Source of the DNA: a virus
Reading direction: 5' to 3' (one strand)
IMG/VR virus record: IMGVR_UViG_3300047443_000030
Span: 1 to 21,710 of that record
Length of the DNA stretch: 21,710 bases
The notes under the pieces were generated by a model that was given only the letters and a program-made list of their open reading frames with translations, did not search any database and was not told the DNA's origin. Below, one piece after another: positions 1 through 6,417 of this stretch. Each line of letters opens with the position of its first letter. The first letter of the stretch is position 1. Made by a program: the position numbers and the translations under genes.

Positions 1-2
1 CC

Positions 3-1151
3 GTCCCGCCGTGGCCCCTGCTCACCGAGGGCACCGTCGACTACTTCAAGGGCGTGCCCGTCGCCGTGTCCCAGCGCGGCGAGCCCATCATCGGCAAGCT
101 CATGGCCGCGAACTACATGGTCGGCGGCATCATGGGCTCGGGTAAGTCGTCCCTGGTCATCGCACTGCTGCTCGGCGCGATCCTCGACCCGCTCGTCATC
201 GTCGAGGCCTACGTCATGGCCTACAACGTCGACTACGACCCGCTCAAGCCGCGCATGAAGACCCTGGTCAAGGGCGACGATGACGAGGACATCGAGGCCG
301 CGCTGAAGGCCCTGCGGAACCTCCGCGACGAGGTGACCCTCCGCGGCAAGGTGCTGGAGGAACTCGGCGGCGAGGCCACGAAGGTGACGCGCGAGCTGGC
401 CCTGAAGGACCCGCGGATGCGGCCCAAGGTCGTCGTCTTCGACGAGTGCCACGAGCTGTTCATGCACAAGGATTACGGCAAAGAGGCCGCTGAGCTGGCC
501 ATCAAGGTGATGAAGAAGGCCCGCAAGGTCGCCATCACCCTCATCTGGGTCACCGTCTCCCCGACCGCGGACAGCCTCCCGCGCGACGTCACCCGCAACA
601 CCTCGCACCGTGTGGCGTTCGCCGTCGGCGACCACGTCGCCAATGACGGCCTGCTCGGCTCCGGCCGCCACAAGGCCGGCATCACCGCGACCACGCTGAT
701 TCCCGGCGAGGACGTGGGCACCGCCGTGACCGTGGGCTTCAGCAACAAGCCCTTCGAGGTCATCCGTTCGCACTACGTCGCCCGCGACCCCGACAAGGGC
801 ATCGACGAGGTCACGCCCGTCGTCGAACGCGCCATGGGCCTGTACGACGACATGACCGACCTCGGCATGCCCGCCCCCGTGCGCCTGGCCGACCCGCTCT
901 CCGACATCCTCACCGTCCTTAGCCAGCAGCCGAAGATGCGGACGCAGGACGTCATCCACGGCCTCATCGACCTCAACCCGAGCCAGTACGGCGAGTGGTC
1001 GTTCCGGGACCTGCGGCGCGTCCTCGACGACTGCGGCCACGGCGAGTACAAGACCGGCGGCGGCGTGATGCACGTCAGCCGACAGCGCATCGTCGACGCC
1101 ATCGCCGACCGCGAAGACGACGACCAGGACGACACCGACGACGAGTTCTGA
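3..1151 (+). CDS. FtsK/SpoIIIE/TraB-like DNA translocase ATPase (5' partial)
   Basis: This is a P-loop ATPase of the FtsK/SpoIIIE superfamily. Its relatives pump double-stranded DNA during chromosome segregation, sporulation or Streptomyces conjugation. The frame is already open at the left edge (it reads V-P-P-W-P-L-L-T-E-G), so the true start lies outside; the first in-window GTG is at 54. Counting from that codon, the Walker A motif GIMGSGKS is at residues 25-32 and Walker B KVVVFDE at 125-131. They are followed by the FtsK-like stretch DVTRNTSHRVAFAV (178-191), which resembles the family's segment on escape from DNA-bound states. The C-terminal part (about 280-350) looks like a small winged-helix domain, and the tail is acidic (DREDDDQDDTDDEF). 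The usual KGG motif after Walker A is not evident. The role is uncertain: it could act in plasmid-like maintenance, transfer or replication of the element. The superfamily call is firm; the exact function is not. Confidence 0.85.
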   Translation, partial: VPPWPLLTEGTVDYFKGVPVAVSQRGEPIIGKLMAANYMVGGIMGSGKSSLVIALLLGAILDPLVIVEAYVMAYNVDYDPLKPRMKTLVKGDDDEDIEAALKALRNLRDEVTLRGKVLEELGGEATKVTRELALKDPRMRPKVVVFDECHELFMHKDYGKEAAELAIKVMKKARKVAITLIWVTVSPTADSLPRDVTRNTSHRVAFAVGDHVANDGLLGSGRHKAGITATTLIPGEDVGTAVTVGFSNKPFEVIRSHYVARDPDKGIDEVTPVVERAMGLYDDMTDLGMPAPVRLADPLSDILTVLSQQPKMRTQDVIHGLIDLNPSQYGEWSFRDLRRVLDDCGHGEYKTGGGVMHVSRQRIVDAIADREDDDQDDTDDEF

Positions 1152-1153
1152 CC

Positions 1154-1268
1154 GGAGGGAGGCGGCGGGATCTTGGGGAGTTCTCCCTGCCCGCCTCCCT
1201 ACCCCGCCTCCCTACGATTGACCTGCGCGAACGCCGCGTCAGGGAGGCAAGGGAGTCAAGGGAGGAAG
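1154..1268. repeat. GGGAGG/CCTCCC iteron-like repeat cluster
   Basis: A perfect 13-bp tandem repeat CCCGCCTCCCTAC occupies 1190-1202 and 1203-1215. After a 26-bp gap come three 9-bp tandem units in the opposite sense: GGGAGGCAA (1242-1250), GGGAGTCAA (1251-1259) and GGGAGGAAG (1260-1268). Further GGAGGGAGG (1154-1162) and CCTCC-type words (about 1300-1325) flank them. The set fills the 188-bp gap between the ATPase and the helix-turn-helix gene. It could be a binding site for either neighbour: TraB-type ATPases of Streptomyces plasmids recognise short direct repeats at clt loci. That link is inference only. Confidence 0.6.
1157..1199 (+). terminator. Possible hairpin after the FtsK-like gene
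   Basis: GGGAGGCGG (1157-1165) is the exact reverse complement of CCGCCTCCC (1191-1199). A second small hairpin, GGGGAG/CTCCC, lies inside the loop (about 1175-1187). It starts six bases after the ATPase stop codon. There is no T-tract, as is common for actinomycete terminators. The same bases belong to the repeat cluster that follows, so a protein-binding role is equally possible. Confidence 0.35.
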
Positions 1269-1339
1269 GCTCTGGAAAGCGGGAAACAGGTACTCCAGCA
1301 TCCCCTCCGCCGCATCCCTCCCTGGCCCATCATGGAGGC

Positions 1340-1540
1340 ATGGAGTCGCAGATCATCCGCCCCGGCCACCTCACCGCCCACCAGGTCGCCAGGCAGCTCG
1401 GCATCACCCTCGGAGGAGTCCGCCTCCTCGTCCACCGCGGCCAGCTCACCCGCTCCGGCGGCACCGTCGGACAACCCTGGTACACCGTCAAAGACGTCAC
1501 CGCCCTCGCCGCCAAACGACAGACCCGCAAGGCCGCTTGA
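1340..1540 (+). CDS. Small MerR/excisionase-like helix-turn-helix protein
   Basis: This is a 66-residue protein with one winged helix-turn-helix domain of the MerR/excisionase type. The segment LTAHQVARQLGITLGGVRLL (11-30) forms the HTH, and the segment ending QPWYTVKDVTALA (45-57) resembles the wing and closing helix of such proteins. It probably binds DNA as a repressor, activator or directionality factor. The ATG at 1340 gives a complete domain, but the GGAGG at 1334-1338 is only one base from it, too close for ordinary use, so leaderless translation or another arrangement is possible. It follows the ATPase and the repeat cluster on the same strand and is closed off downstream by a strong hairpin. 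No integrase is adjacent, so an excisionase role cannot be claimed. Confidence 0.7.
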   Translation: MESQIIRPGHLTAHQVARQLGITLGGVRLLVHRGQLTRSGGTVGQPWYTVKDVTALAAKRQTRKAA

Positions 1541-1565
1541 CCGCAGGTCAGCGACGTGTAACGCT
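1537..1565 (+). promoter_or_regulatory. Weak sigma-70-like promoter candidate upstream of the HNH gene
   Basis: TTGACC (1537-1542) and TAACGCT (1559-1565) are separated by 16 bp, a plausible -35/-10 pair. It overlaps the stop codon of the helix-turn-helix gene. A transcript from here would pass through the 1610-1642 hairpin before reaching the HNH gene, which would make that hairpin an attenuator. This rests on motif similarity alone. Confidence 0.25.
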
Positions 1566-1609
1566 TTCGGCGTACAACTGTGCCCTCAACCGGCACCACA
1601 GACGCACAC

Positions 1610-1642
1610 GAAGCCCCAGCCAATCCCCCCGGCTGGGGCTTC
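1610..1642 (+). terminator. Strong terminator-type hairpin between HTH and HNH genes
   Basis: GAAGCCCCAGCC (1610-1621) and GGCTGGGGCTTC (1631-1642) form a perfect 12-bp stem with a 9-base C-rich loop. No T-tract follows, which is usual for actinobacterial intrinsic terminators. It marks the boundary between the ATPase/HTH module and the phage packaging genes. Confidence 0.8.
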
Positions 1643-1664
1643 GTCGTGCCAGCAGGAGGCAGCC

Positions 1665-2009
1665 ACGCCATCACGCCGACGCCGCCCCTGCCTGGTGTGC
1701 GGCACCCTCACCCGCAACGCCTCACGCTGCGACACACACCAGCAGCAGTGGCAGCAGCAGCAAGACCGCACCCGAGGCAGCGCACACCAGCGTGGCTACA
1801 CCCAGGCCTGGCGCACGGCAGCAGCGGCAGCAGTGGCACAGCACAAAGCAGAGCAAGGCGAGTGGTGCCCAGGGTTCGGCGTGCCACCCCACCAGGCCAC
1901 TGACCTGACCGCAGACCACATCGTGGCCAAGGCAGCAGGCGGCAGCAACGACCCGAGCAACATCCAAGTCCTGTGCCGTGGATGCAACAGCAGGAAGCAC
2001 GCCCGGTAG
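1665..2009 (+). CDS. HNH endonuclease, probable packaging-associated nuclease
   Basis: The product is a small zinc-binding HNH endonuclease of the kind found beside terminase genes in HK97-like phages, where such proteins assist the terminase in cutting DNA at cos. Near the N-terminus is PCLVCG (CxxC). The C-terminal core reads TADHIVAKAAGGSNDPSNIQ and then VLCRGCNSRKHAR, giving the DH, the N, a second CxxC and the final H, so the active site looks intact. A Q-rich stretch comes from CAG/CAA codons. No ATG, GTG or TTG lies at a sensible place: an AGGAGG (1654-1659) sits five bases before an in-frame ACG (1665), and the next usable codon, GTG at 1695, has no ribosome binding site and starts inside the first CxxC. 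I chose ACG provisionally (114 residues). The gene ends 174 bp before the small terminase. Confidence 0.75.
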   Translation, partial: TPSRRRRPCLVCGTLTRNASRCDTHQQQWQQQQDRTRGSAHQRGYTQAWRTAAAAAVAQHKAEQGEWCPGFGVPPHQATDLTADHIVAKAAGGSNDPSNIQVLCRGCNSRKHAR

Positions 2010-2183
2010 GCAGCAGCCCGCCGTCGCTCACCCTCGGTGACGATCGCGGCTCGCGTCGTCGCATAACGGGGGGAGGGTCATTGTGTGCAGCGTGCACGCA
2101 TTCGGACCCGGCCCCCCATCCCCCACACGGCGACGCGAAATTGAGCCGGTTTTTGATCTACATCCATTTCGGGGGTGGCGATC
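2010..2183. other. Candidate cos (packaging initiation) region
   Basis: This non-coding gap between the HNH gene and the small terminase has several structures. GGGGGG (about 2068-2073) can pair with CCCCCC (about 2112-2117), enclosing a 10-bp palindrome GCGTGCACGC (2090-2099). A locally AT-richer patch (2136-2171) is bounded by the inverted repeat CGAAAT (2136-2141)/ATTTCG (2166-2171) and contains a T5 run. Phages with adjacent HNH and terminase genes usually carry cos here. The exact cut site cannot be read from the sequence alone. Confidence 0.4.
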
Positions 2184-2672
2184 ATGCCCGCAGGACGACC
2201 GCCAACGCCCACGGAACGTAAGCGCCGAACTGGCAACCCCGGCAAGAGGAACCTCCCCGAGCCCGTAGTCCACCTCGCCGCGGTCGCTGACATCCCCTCG
2301 GCTCCCGACACGCTCGGCGAGGCGGGTGAGCGCGCCTGGGGACGGCTGTGGACGGCTGGACAGGCGTGGCTGTCGCCCGCGACCGACCTGGACGTGCTGA
2401 CGCGGCTGTGTGAGGCGCACGACGAGCGTGAGGCGATGCGGGACCAGGTCGCGCAGGACGGCTACATGGTCACGGGCTCCATGGGGCAGATGCGGGCGCA
2501 CCCGCTGCTCTCGGAGATCCGGGCGCTGGAGTCGCAGATGACGAAGTGGGAGTCGCTGTGTGGCTTCACCCCGACGGACCGGGCTCGGCTCGGATATGCG
2601 GAGGTGAAGCGTGCCTCGAAGCTCGAAGAGCTCGTCGCCCGCCGCCAAGCGCGCATCCAGGGCGCCCAGTAG
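2184..2672 (+). CDS. Terminase small subunit, P27 family
   Basis: This is the DNA-recognition subunit of the packaging motor. It binds near the packaging start and loads the large subunit. The N-terminus MPAGRPPTPTERKRRTGNPG is a basic arm typical of the P27/Terminase_4 family (AGRPP followed by GNPGKR). The middle (about 35-110) is helical, with DLDVLTRLCEAHDERE and MGQMRAHPLLSEIRALES, matching the family's conserved 'HPLL' region. The C-terminus is basic. The ATG at 2184 follows GGGGGTGG with a 5-base spacer; an in-frame GTG at 2175 is possible but lies inside that binding site. The length (162 residues) is normal. It overlaps the large subunit by 62 bp. Confidence 0.9.
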   Translation: MPAGRPPTPTERKRRTGNPGKRNLPEPVVHLAAVADIPSAPDTLGEAGERAWGRLWTAGQAWLSPATDLDVLTRLCEAHDEREAMRDQVAQDGYMVTGSMGQMRAHPLLSEIRALESQMTKWESLCGFTPTDRARLGYAEVKRASKLEELVARRQARIQGAQ

Positions 2673-4173
2673 CTGGCCCCCCAGGTTCCTGACGCCCGTA
2701 CCGGCCGCGGACGTGAAGCGCGGCGATGGCCCTGACGTCGCCGACTTCATCGAGACGCTGTGTGTCGTCACGAAGGACACGTTCGCCGGCCCGTCAGGCT
2801 CGCCGCTGGCTCTGCGGCCGTGGCAGCACAAGCTGTTGGGCCACACCTTCGCCCGGCGCGGTGACGGACGACGCCGCCACCGTGTGGCGCTGATCGGCGA
2901 GCCCCGCAAGAACGGCAAGTCCGGGCTCGGCGCGGGGATCGCCCTGGACGGCCTGTTCGAGGGCATGGGCGCCGAGGTCTACTCGTGCGCGGGCGACAAA
3001 GAGCAGGCCCGCATCGTCTTCGGTGACGCCCGCCGCATGGTGGAGAACAGCCCGGACCTGTCGGCGGCCATCAAGTGCTACAAGGACGCGCTCGAGGTCG
3101 TCGAGACCGGCGGCGTGTACCGGTGCCTGTCGGCGGAGGCCTTCACCAAGGAGGGCCTGTCCCCGACCCGCGTCCTGTTCGACGAGCTGCACGTCCAGCC
3201 CAACGACGAGCTGTTCAACGTGATGGCGCTCGCCGCCGGAGCCCGCGTCGACCCGATCCTGATCGGCATCACCACGGCTGGGGTGAAGACGGACTCGACC
3301 GGCAAGGACTCGGTCTGTTACCGGCTGTTCCAGTACGGGCAGAAGATCGCCGCAGGTGAAGAGGTCGACCCCGCGTTCTTCATGGCCTGGTGGGGCGCCC
3401 CCGACGAGGACGACCACCGGCTGCGCCGGACGTGGGAGATCGCGAACCCCGCGTTCGGCGACCTGATCGACCCCGAGGACTTCGAGGCCGCGGTGAAGCG
3501 GACCCCGGAGGCAGAGTTCCGCACGAAGCGCCTGAACCAGTGGGTGAACACCGCGCAGGCCTGGCTGCCCGCCGGCGCCTGGGACACCTGCCGCGGCGAG
3601 TTCGACGCAATCGAGGACGGCACGGAGGTCTGCCTTGGCTTCGATGGCTCGTTCAACGGCGACAGCACGGCTCTGGTGGCCGTGTCCTGCGGCGAGGTGC
3701 CGCACGTCATGGTCGTCGAGGCGTGGGAGAAACCGTCGGACGCGGGCAACGACTGGACGGTCCCGATCCTCGACGTCGAGGCGGCGATCCGGCAGGCCTG
3801 CCGCCGCTGGCAGGTCCGGGAGATCGTCTGTGACCCGTACCGGTGGGGCCGCACGTACCAGGTCCTCGAGGACGAGGGCCTGCCCGTCGTCGAGTTCCCG
3901 CAGTCTCCGGCCCGCATGATCCCGGCGACGACCCGCTTCTACGAGGCGGTCATGAACCGGTCGCTGTCACACTCCGGTGACCCCAGGCTGGCGCGGCACC
4001 TCGCGAACTGCGTGATCAGGACGGACAGCAGGGGCTCGCGGCTGTCGAAGGACGCGAAGAACAGCCCCCGAAAGATCGACCTCGCCGTCGCCGCCGTGAT
4101 GGCCCATGAACGCGCCTGCCAGGAACCCGAACCTGAGCCGACGCCGCAGTTCTTCAGCTGGGCCGACCTGTAG
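2611..4173 (+). CDS. Terminase large subunit
   Basis: The ATPase motor and nuclease that drive DNA into the procapsid and cut it. The 520-residue product has Walker A GEPRKNGKS (96-104), Walker B RVLFDE (187-192) and the coupling-type segment GITTAG (219-224). The C-terminal RNase H-like nuclease shows acidic residues in GFDGS (D345), D351, VCDPY (D408) and RKIDLAVA (D490), the expected metal-binding set. It belongs to the Terminase_1 group used by HK97-like cos phages. The GTG at 2611 is chosen because GGAGG at 2600-2604 lies six bases upstream; a later GTG at 2713 also exists but would drop most of the N-terminal strand. The 62-bp overlap with the small subunit suggests translational coupling. 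Confidence 0.95.
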   Translation: MPRSSKSSSPAAKRASRAPSSWPPRFLTPVPAADVKRGDGPDVADFIETLCVVTKDTFAGPSGSPLALRPWQHKLLGHTFARRGDGRRRHRVALIGEPRKNGKSGLGAGIALDGLFEGMGAEVYSCAGDKEQARIVFGDARRMVENSPDLSAAIKCYKDALEVVETGGVYRCLSAEAFTKEGLSPTRVLFDELHVQPNDELFNVMALAAGARVDPILIGITTAGVKTDSTGKDSVCYRLFQYGQKIAAGEEVDPAFFMAWWGAPDEDDHRLRRTWEIANPAFGDLIDPEDFEAAVKRTPEAEFRTKRLNQWVNTAQAWLPAGAWDTCRGEFDAIEDGTEVCLGFDGSFNGDSTALVAVSCGEVPHVMVVEAWEKPSDAGNDWTVPILDVEAAIRQACRRWQVREIVCDPYRWGRTYQVLEDEGLPVVEFPQSPARMIPATTRFYEAVMNRSLSHSGDPRLARHLANCVIRTDSRGSRLSKDAKNSPRKIDLAVAAVMAHERACQEPEPEPTPQFFSWADL

Positions 4174-4181
4174 GAGGTGCC

Positions 4182-4355
4182 GTGAAGCTGCCCCGCCTGC
4201 CCCGCCTCCGCCGGCCGCGCCGCACGCTCAGCGATGTGGTGGACGTGGCTGGGCTGGGCTGCCTGGTCGGCGCCGCCTGGTGGTGGCAGCCCATCGTGGG
4301 CCTGGTCGCCCTCGGCCTGGTCCTGCTGCTCGTCGGATGGGTGGTGGACCAGTGA
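4182..4355 (+). CDS. Small membrane protein between terminase and portal
   Basis: A 57-residue protein: a basic N-terminus (KLPRLPRLRRPRRT) followed by two close hydrophobic segments, about 21-36 and 37-54, ending VVDQ. It probably spans the membrane once as a bent hairpin or twice. AGGAGG at 4172-4177 overlaps the terminase stop codon and precedes the GTG start by four bases. Its own stop overlaps the portal start as GTGA, so it is a real part of the operon and may couple portal translation. No function is known to me. It could be a morphogenesis aid or an early membrane-targeted protein. Confidence 0.75.
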   Translation: MKLPRLPRLRRPRRTLSDVVDVAGLGCLVGAAWWWQPIVGLVALGLVLLLVGWVVDQ

Positions 4356-5578
4356 GCCTCTTCCGCCGTGCGGCCGAGCGCCGCACCCTGGCGCAGTTCG
4401 GCGACAGTTCCATCCCCACGAACGGCTCCCTGATGGCGCCGACGGCGTCCGGGATGGCCGTCAATGACCAGACCGCGATGCAGCTGACCGCTGTGTACGC
4501 GTGCGTGCGGATCCTCTCCTCGGCGCTGTCGCGGCTGCCGCTGAACGCGATGGTCACCCGCGACGGCATCCAGGTCCCGACCACTCCGGCACCCACGATC
4601 GTCGTCGACCCGTTCGGCGGCGCCGGATCCACGCGCTTCCCGACGCGCCGCAACGGCTTCAAGCAGCTCGCTGTGTCCACGCTGTTGCGCGGCAACGGCT
4701 ACGGCATGGTCACCGCCCGGGACTACCTCTACCGGCCGTCCCGGATCGCCGTCCTTCACCCCGACCAGGTCAAGGTCAAGCTGAACGACGACGGCGGCCG
4801 CGTCTACGAGGTGAACCGGCAGAAGGTCGACAACCCCAACGACATGCTGCACCTGACCGGGATGTGCATGCCCGGCGCGGCGGAGGGGATGTCCCCGGTC
4901 AGCTACGCCCGCCAGGCCATCGGCCTCGGCCTGGCCGCCGAGAAGTTCGGCGCCCAGTTCTTCGGCAAGGGCGCCCACATGACGGGCGTCGTTACCGTGC
5001 CCGGCGACCTCGACAAGGCCCGCGCGCGGGATATGAAGGACGCGTTCGAGGCCTCCCACTCCGGGATGCCCAACGCGCATTCGATCGGTGTCCTGTCCGG
5101 CGGCGCCGACTGGAAGTCGATCAGCGTGACCCCGGAGGACGCCCAGTTCCTCGGCACGCGAGCCGCGCAGAACCTCGATGTCGCGATGCTGTACGGGGTG
5201 CCGCCGCACATGCTTGGGCAGGTCGACCGCACCACCAGCTGGGGCACCGGCATCGAGCAGCAGGCCATCGGCTTTCGCGTGTGGACGCTGGATGACTTCC
5301 TCGGCGTGTTCGAGGACGCGTGGACGGCGATGCTGCCGCGCGGCCAGTCCGCGATCTTCGACACGACCAGCCTGGAGCGCACCGACACCGCCGGCCGCTT
5401 CACCGGCTACGTCCAGGCCCGAACCGCCGGCCTATACACGCGTAACGAGATCCGCGCCAAGGAGAACCTGGCGCCCGTCGAGGGCGGCGACGACATCAAC
5501 GCCCCGCTCAACAGCGCGCATTCGGGGGACAGTGCCCCGCCCGCGGCTGAGCCTCCCGCACCCGACAAGGAGCCGTGA
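4352..5578 (+). CDS. Portal protein, HK97 family
   Basis: Forms the dodecameric ring at one capsid vertex through which DNA enters and leaves and on which the connector builds. The protein has 408 residues. Family features are VYACVRILSSALSRLPL near residue 45, the segment around YRPSRIAVLHPDQVKV, and the hallmark RAAQNLDVAMLYGVPPHMLG in the C-terminal half, followed by the EQQAIGF helix region. The C-terminal tail is Pro/Ala/Ser-rich and probably disordered. The start GTG at 4352 overlaps the previous stop by four bases. Frames extending further upstream run inside the terminase gene and are rejected. The stop overlaps the protease ATG. Confidence 0.93.
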   Translation: MSLFRRAAERRTLAQFGDSSIPTNGSLMAPTASGMAVNDQTAMQLTAVYACVRILSSALSRLPLNAMVTRDGIQVPTTPAPTIVVDPFGGAGSTRFPTRRNGFKQLAVSTLLRGNGYGMVTARDYLYRPSRIAVLHPDQVKVKLNDDGGRVYEVNRQKVDNPNDMLHLTGMCMPGAAEGMSPVSYARQAIGLGLAAEKFGAQFFGKGAHMTGVVTVPGDLDKARARDMKDAFEASHSGMPNAHSIGVLSGGADWKSISVTPEDAQFLGTRAAQNLDVAMLYGVPPHMLGQVDRTTSWGTGIEQQAIGFRVWTLDDFLGVFEDAWTAMLPRGQSAIFDTTSLERTDTAGRFTGYVQARTAGLYTRNEIRAKENLAPVEGGDDINAPLNSAHSGDSAPPAAEPPAPDKEP

Positions 5579-6276
5579 TGGACCTTTCCGTTCGGGCCGA
5601 GCGGCCCACCGACCTGCAGCGGCGCGCCCTGCCGTTCCGCGACGTCGAGCTGCGCGCCAAGGCCGACGGCTCGGGCGGCGACGCCCTGACGTTCAGCGGC
5701 TACGCGTGCATCACCGAGGTCGGTTACGAGATGGAGGACTGGCTCGGCTCCTTCACCGAGGTCGTCCGTGCGGGCGCCTTCACGAAGACGCTCGCGGAGA
5801 ACGCCGACGTCCCGTTCCTCGTCAACCACGCCGGCCTGACGCTGGCGCGCACGAAGTCGGGCACGATGCGGCTCGCCGAGGACGACACCGGCCTGCACAC
5901 GGAGGCCGAGCTCGACCCCGCCAGCCCGCACGTGCAGGCCCTGCGCTCGGCAATGGACCGCGGCGACGTCGACGAGATGTCGTTCGGTTTCTGGATCACC
6001 CGCCAGCAGTGGTCGCCCGACTTCGACCAGCGGGACATCCTCGAGGTGAACCTCAACAAGGGTGACGTCAGCGTGGTCAATTACGGCGCCAACCCCAATA
6101 CCGCCGGCGCCCAGCTGAACTCCCGCGCCGTCCAGGAGCAGCTGCAGCGGCTGAGCCCGGACGAGCGCCGCGAGGTCTTCGACCGGCTCGCGAGCGAGTT
6201 CGCCCCCGCCGAGGAAGTCGCCCCCGGGCCGAGCCTCGCTTTCCTGCAGGCCCGCGCCCGCGCGCTGGCCCTCTAG
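5578..6276 (+). CDS. Prohead maturation protease, HK97 family
   Basis: A serine protease that enters the procapsid with the capsid protein, removes the scaffold-like delta domain and then digests itself. The 232-residue product has the expected motifs: LVNH with His84, followed about 50 residues later by DEMSFGF with Ser135, the catalytic pair of peptidase family U35. The stretch GDVSVVNYGANPNT is also typical. The ATG at 5578 is five bases from AAGGAG (5567-5572) and overlaps the portal stop codon; an in-frame GTG at 5575 is too close to that site. It sits directly before the capsid gene, as in HK97. Confidence 0.93.
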   Translation: MDLSVRAERPTDLQRRALPFRDVELRAKADGSGGDALTFSGYACITEVGYEMEDWLGSFTEVVRAGAFTKTLAENADVPFLVNHAGLTLARTKSGTMRLAEDDTGLHTEAELDPASPHVQALRSAMDRGDVDEMSFGFWITRQQWSPDFDQRDILEVNLNKGDVSVVNYGANPNTAGAQLNSRAVQEQLQRLSPDERREVFDRLASEFAPAEEVAPGPSLAFLQARARALAL

Positions 6277-6417
6277 ACGTTCCATCGCCTGCCATCGCGC
6301 CGGAGCCGCGCCGGCCGCCCACGCCGGACCCCGTAGGGGCACCACCTGGGCCGCCACCCGGACCACCACCCGAGTTGCAGGCACGCCACCCATCACCCAT
6401 CCCACGAAGGGACGATC
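6277..6417. other. Intergenic gap before the capsid gene
   Basis: This is one of the few clear gaps in the head operon (141 bp). It contains repeated CCACCC words, a small CCCC-GTA-GGGG hairpin (about 6331-6341) and AAGGGA just before the capsid start. I see no convincing promoter or strong terminator. Confidence 0.4.

Noticed and set aside
1190-1268. CRISPR array
   Set aside because: Repeat units are 9-13 bp in direct tandem without spacers and no cas genes are present.
995-1339. Upstream extension of the HTH open frame into the ATPase gene
   Set aside because: The extended part overlaps the ATPase in another frame and is Arg-rich; the domain begins only at 1340.
1173-1664. Upstream extension of the HNH open frame
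   Set aside because: It would run through the repeat cluster, the HTH gene and the terminator hairpin. The extension is Ser/Pro/Ala-rich and has no family similarity.
4106-4351. Portal gene starting at 4106
   Set aside because: This extension overlaps the terminase end and the whole small membrane protein gene and encodes Pro/Ala/Arg-rich shadow sequence; GTG 4352 gives the normal portal N-terminus.
6331-6341. CCCC-GTA-GGGG hairpin before the capsid gene as a terminator
   Set aside because: The stem is only four or five pairs with a three-base loop; too weak to call.
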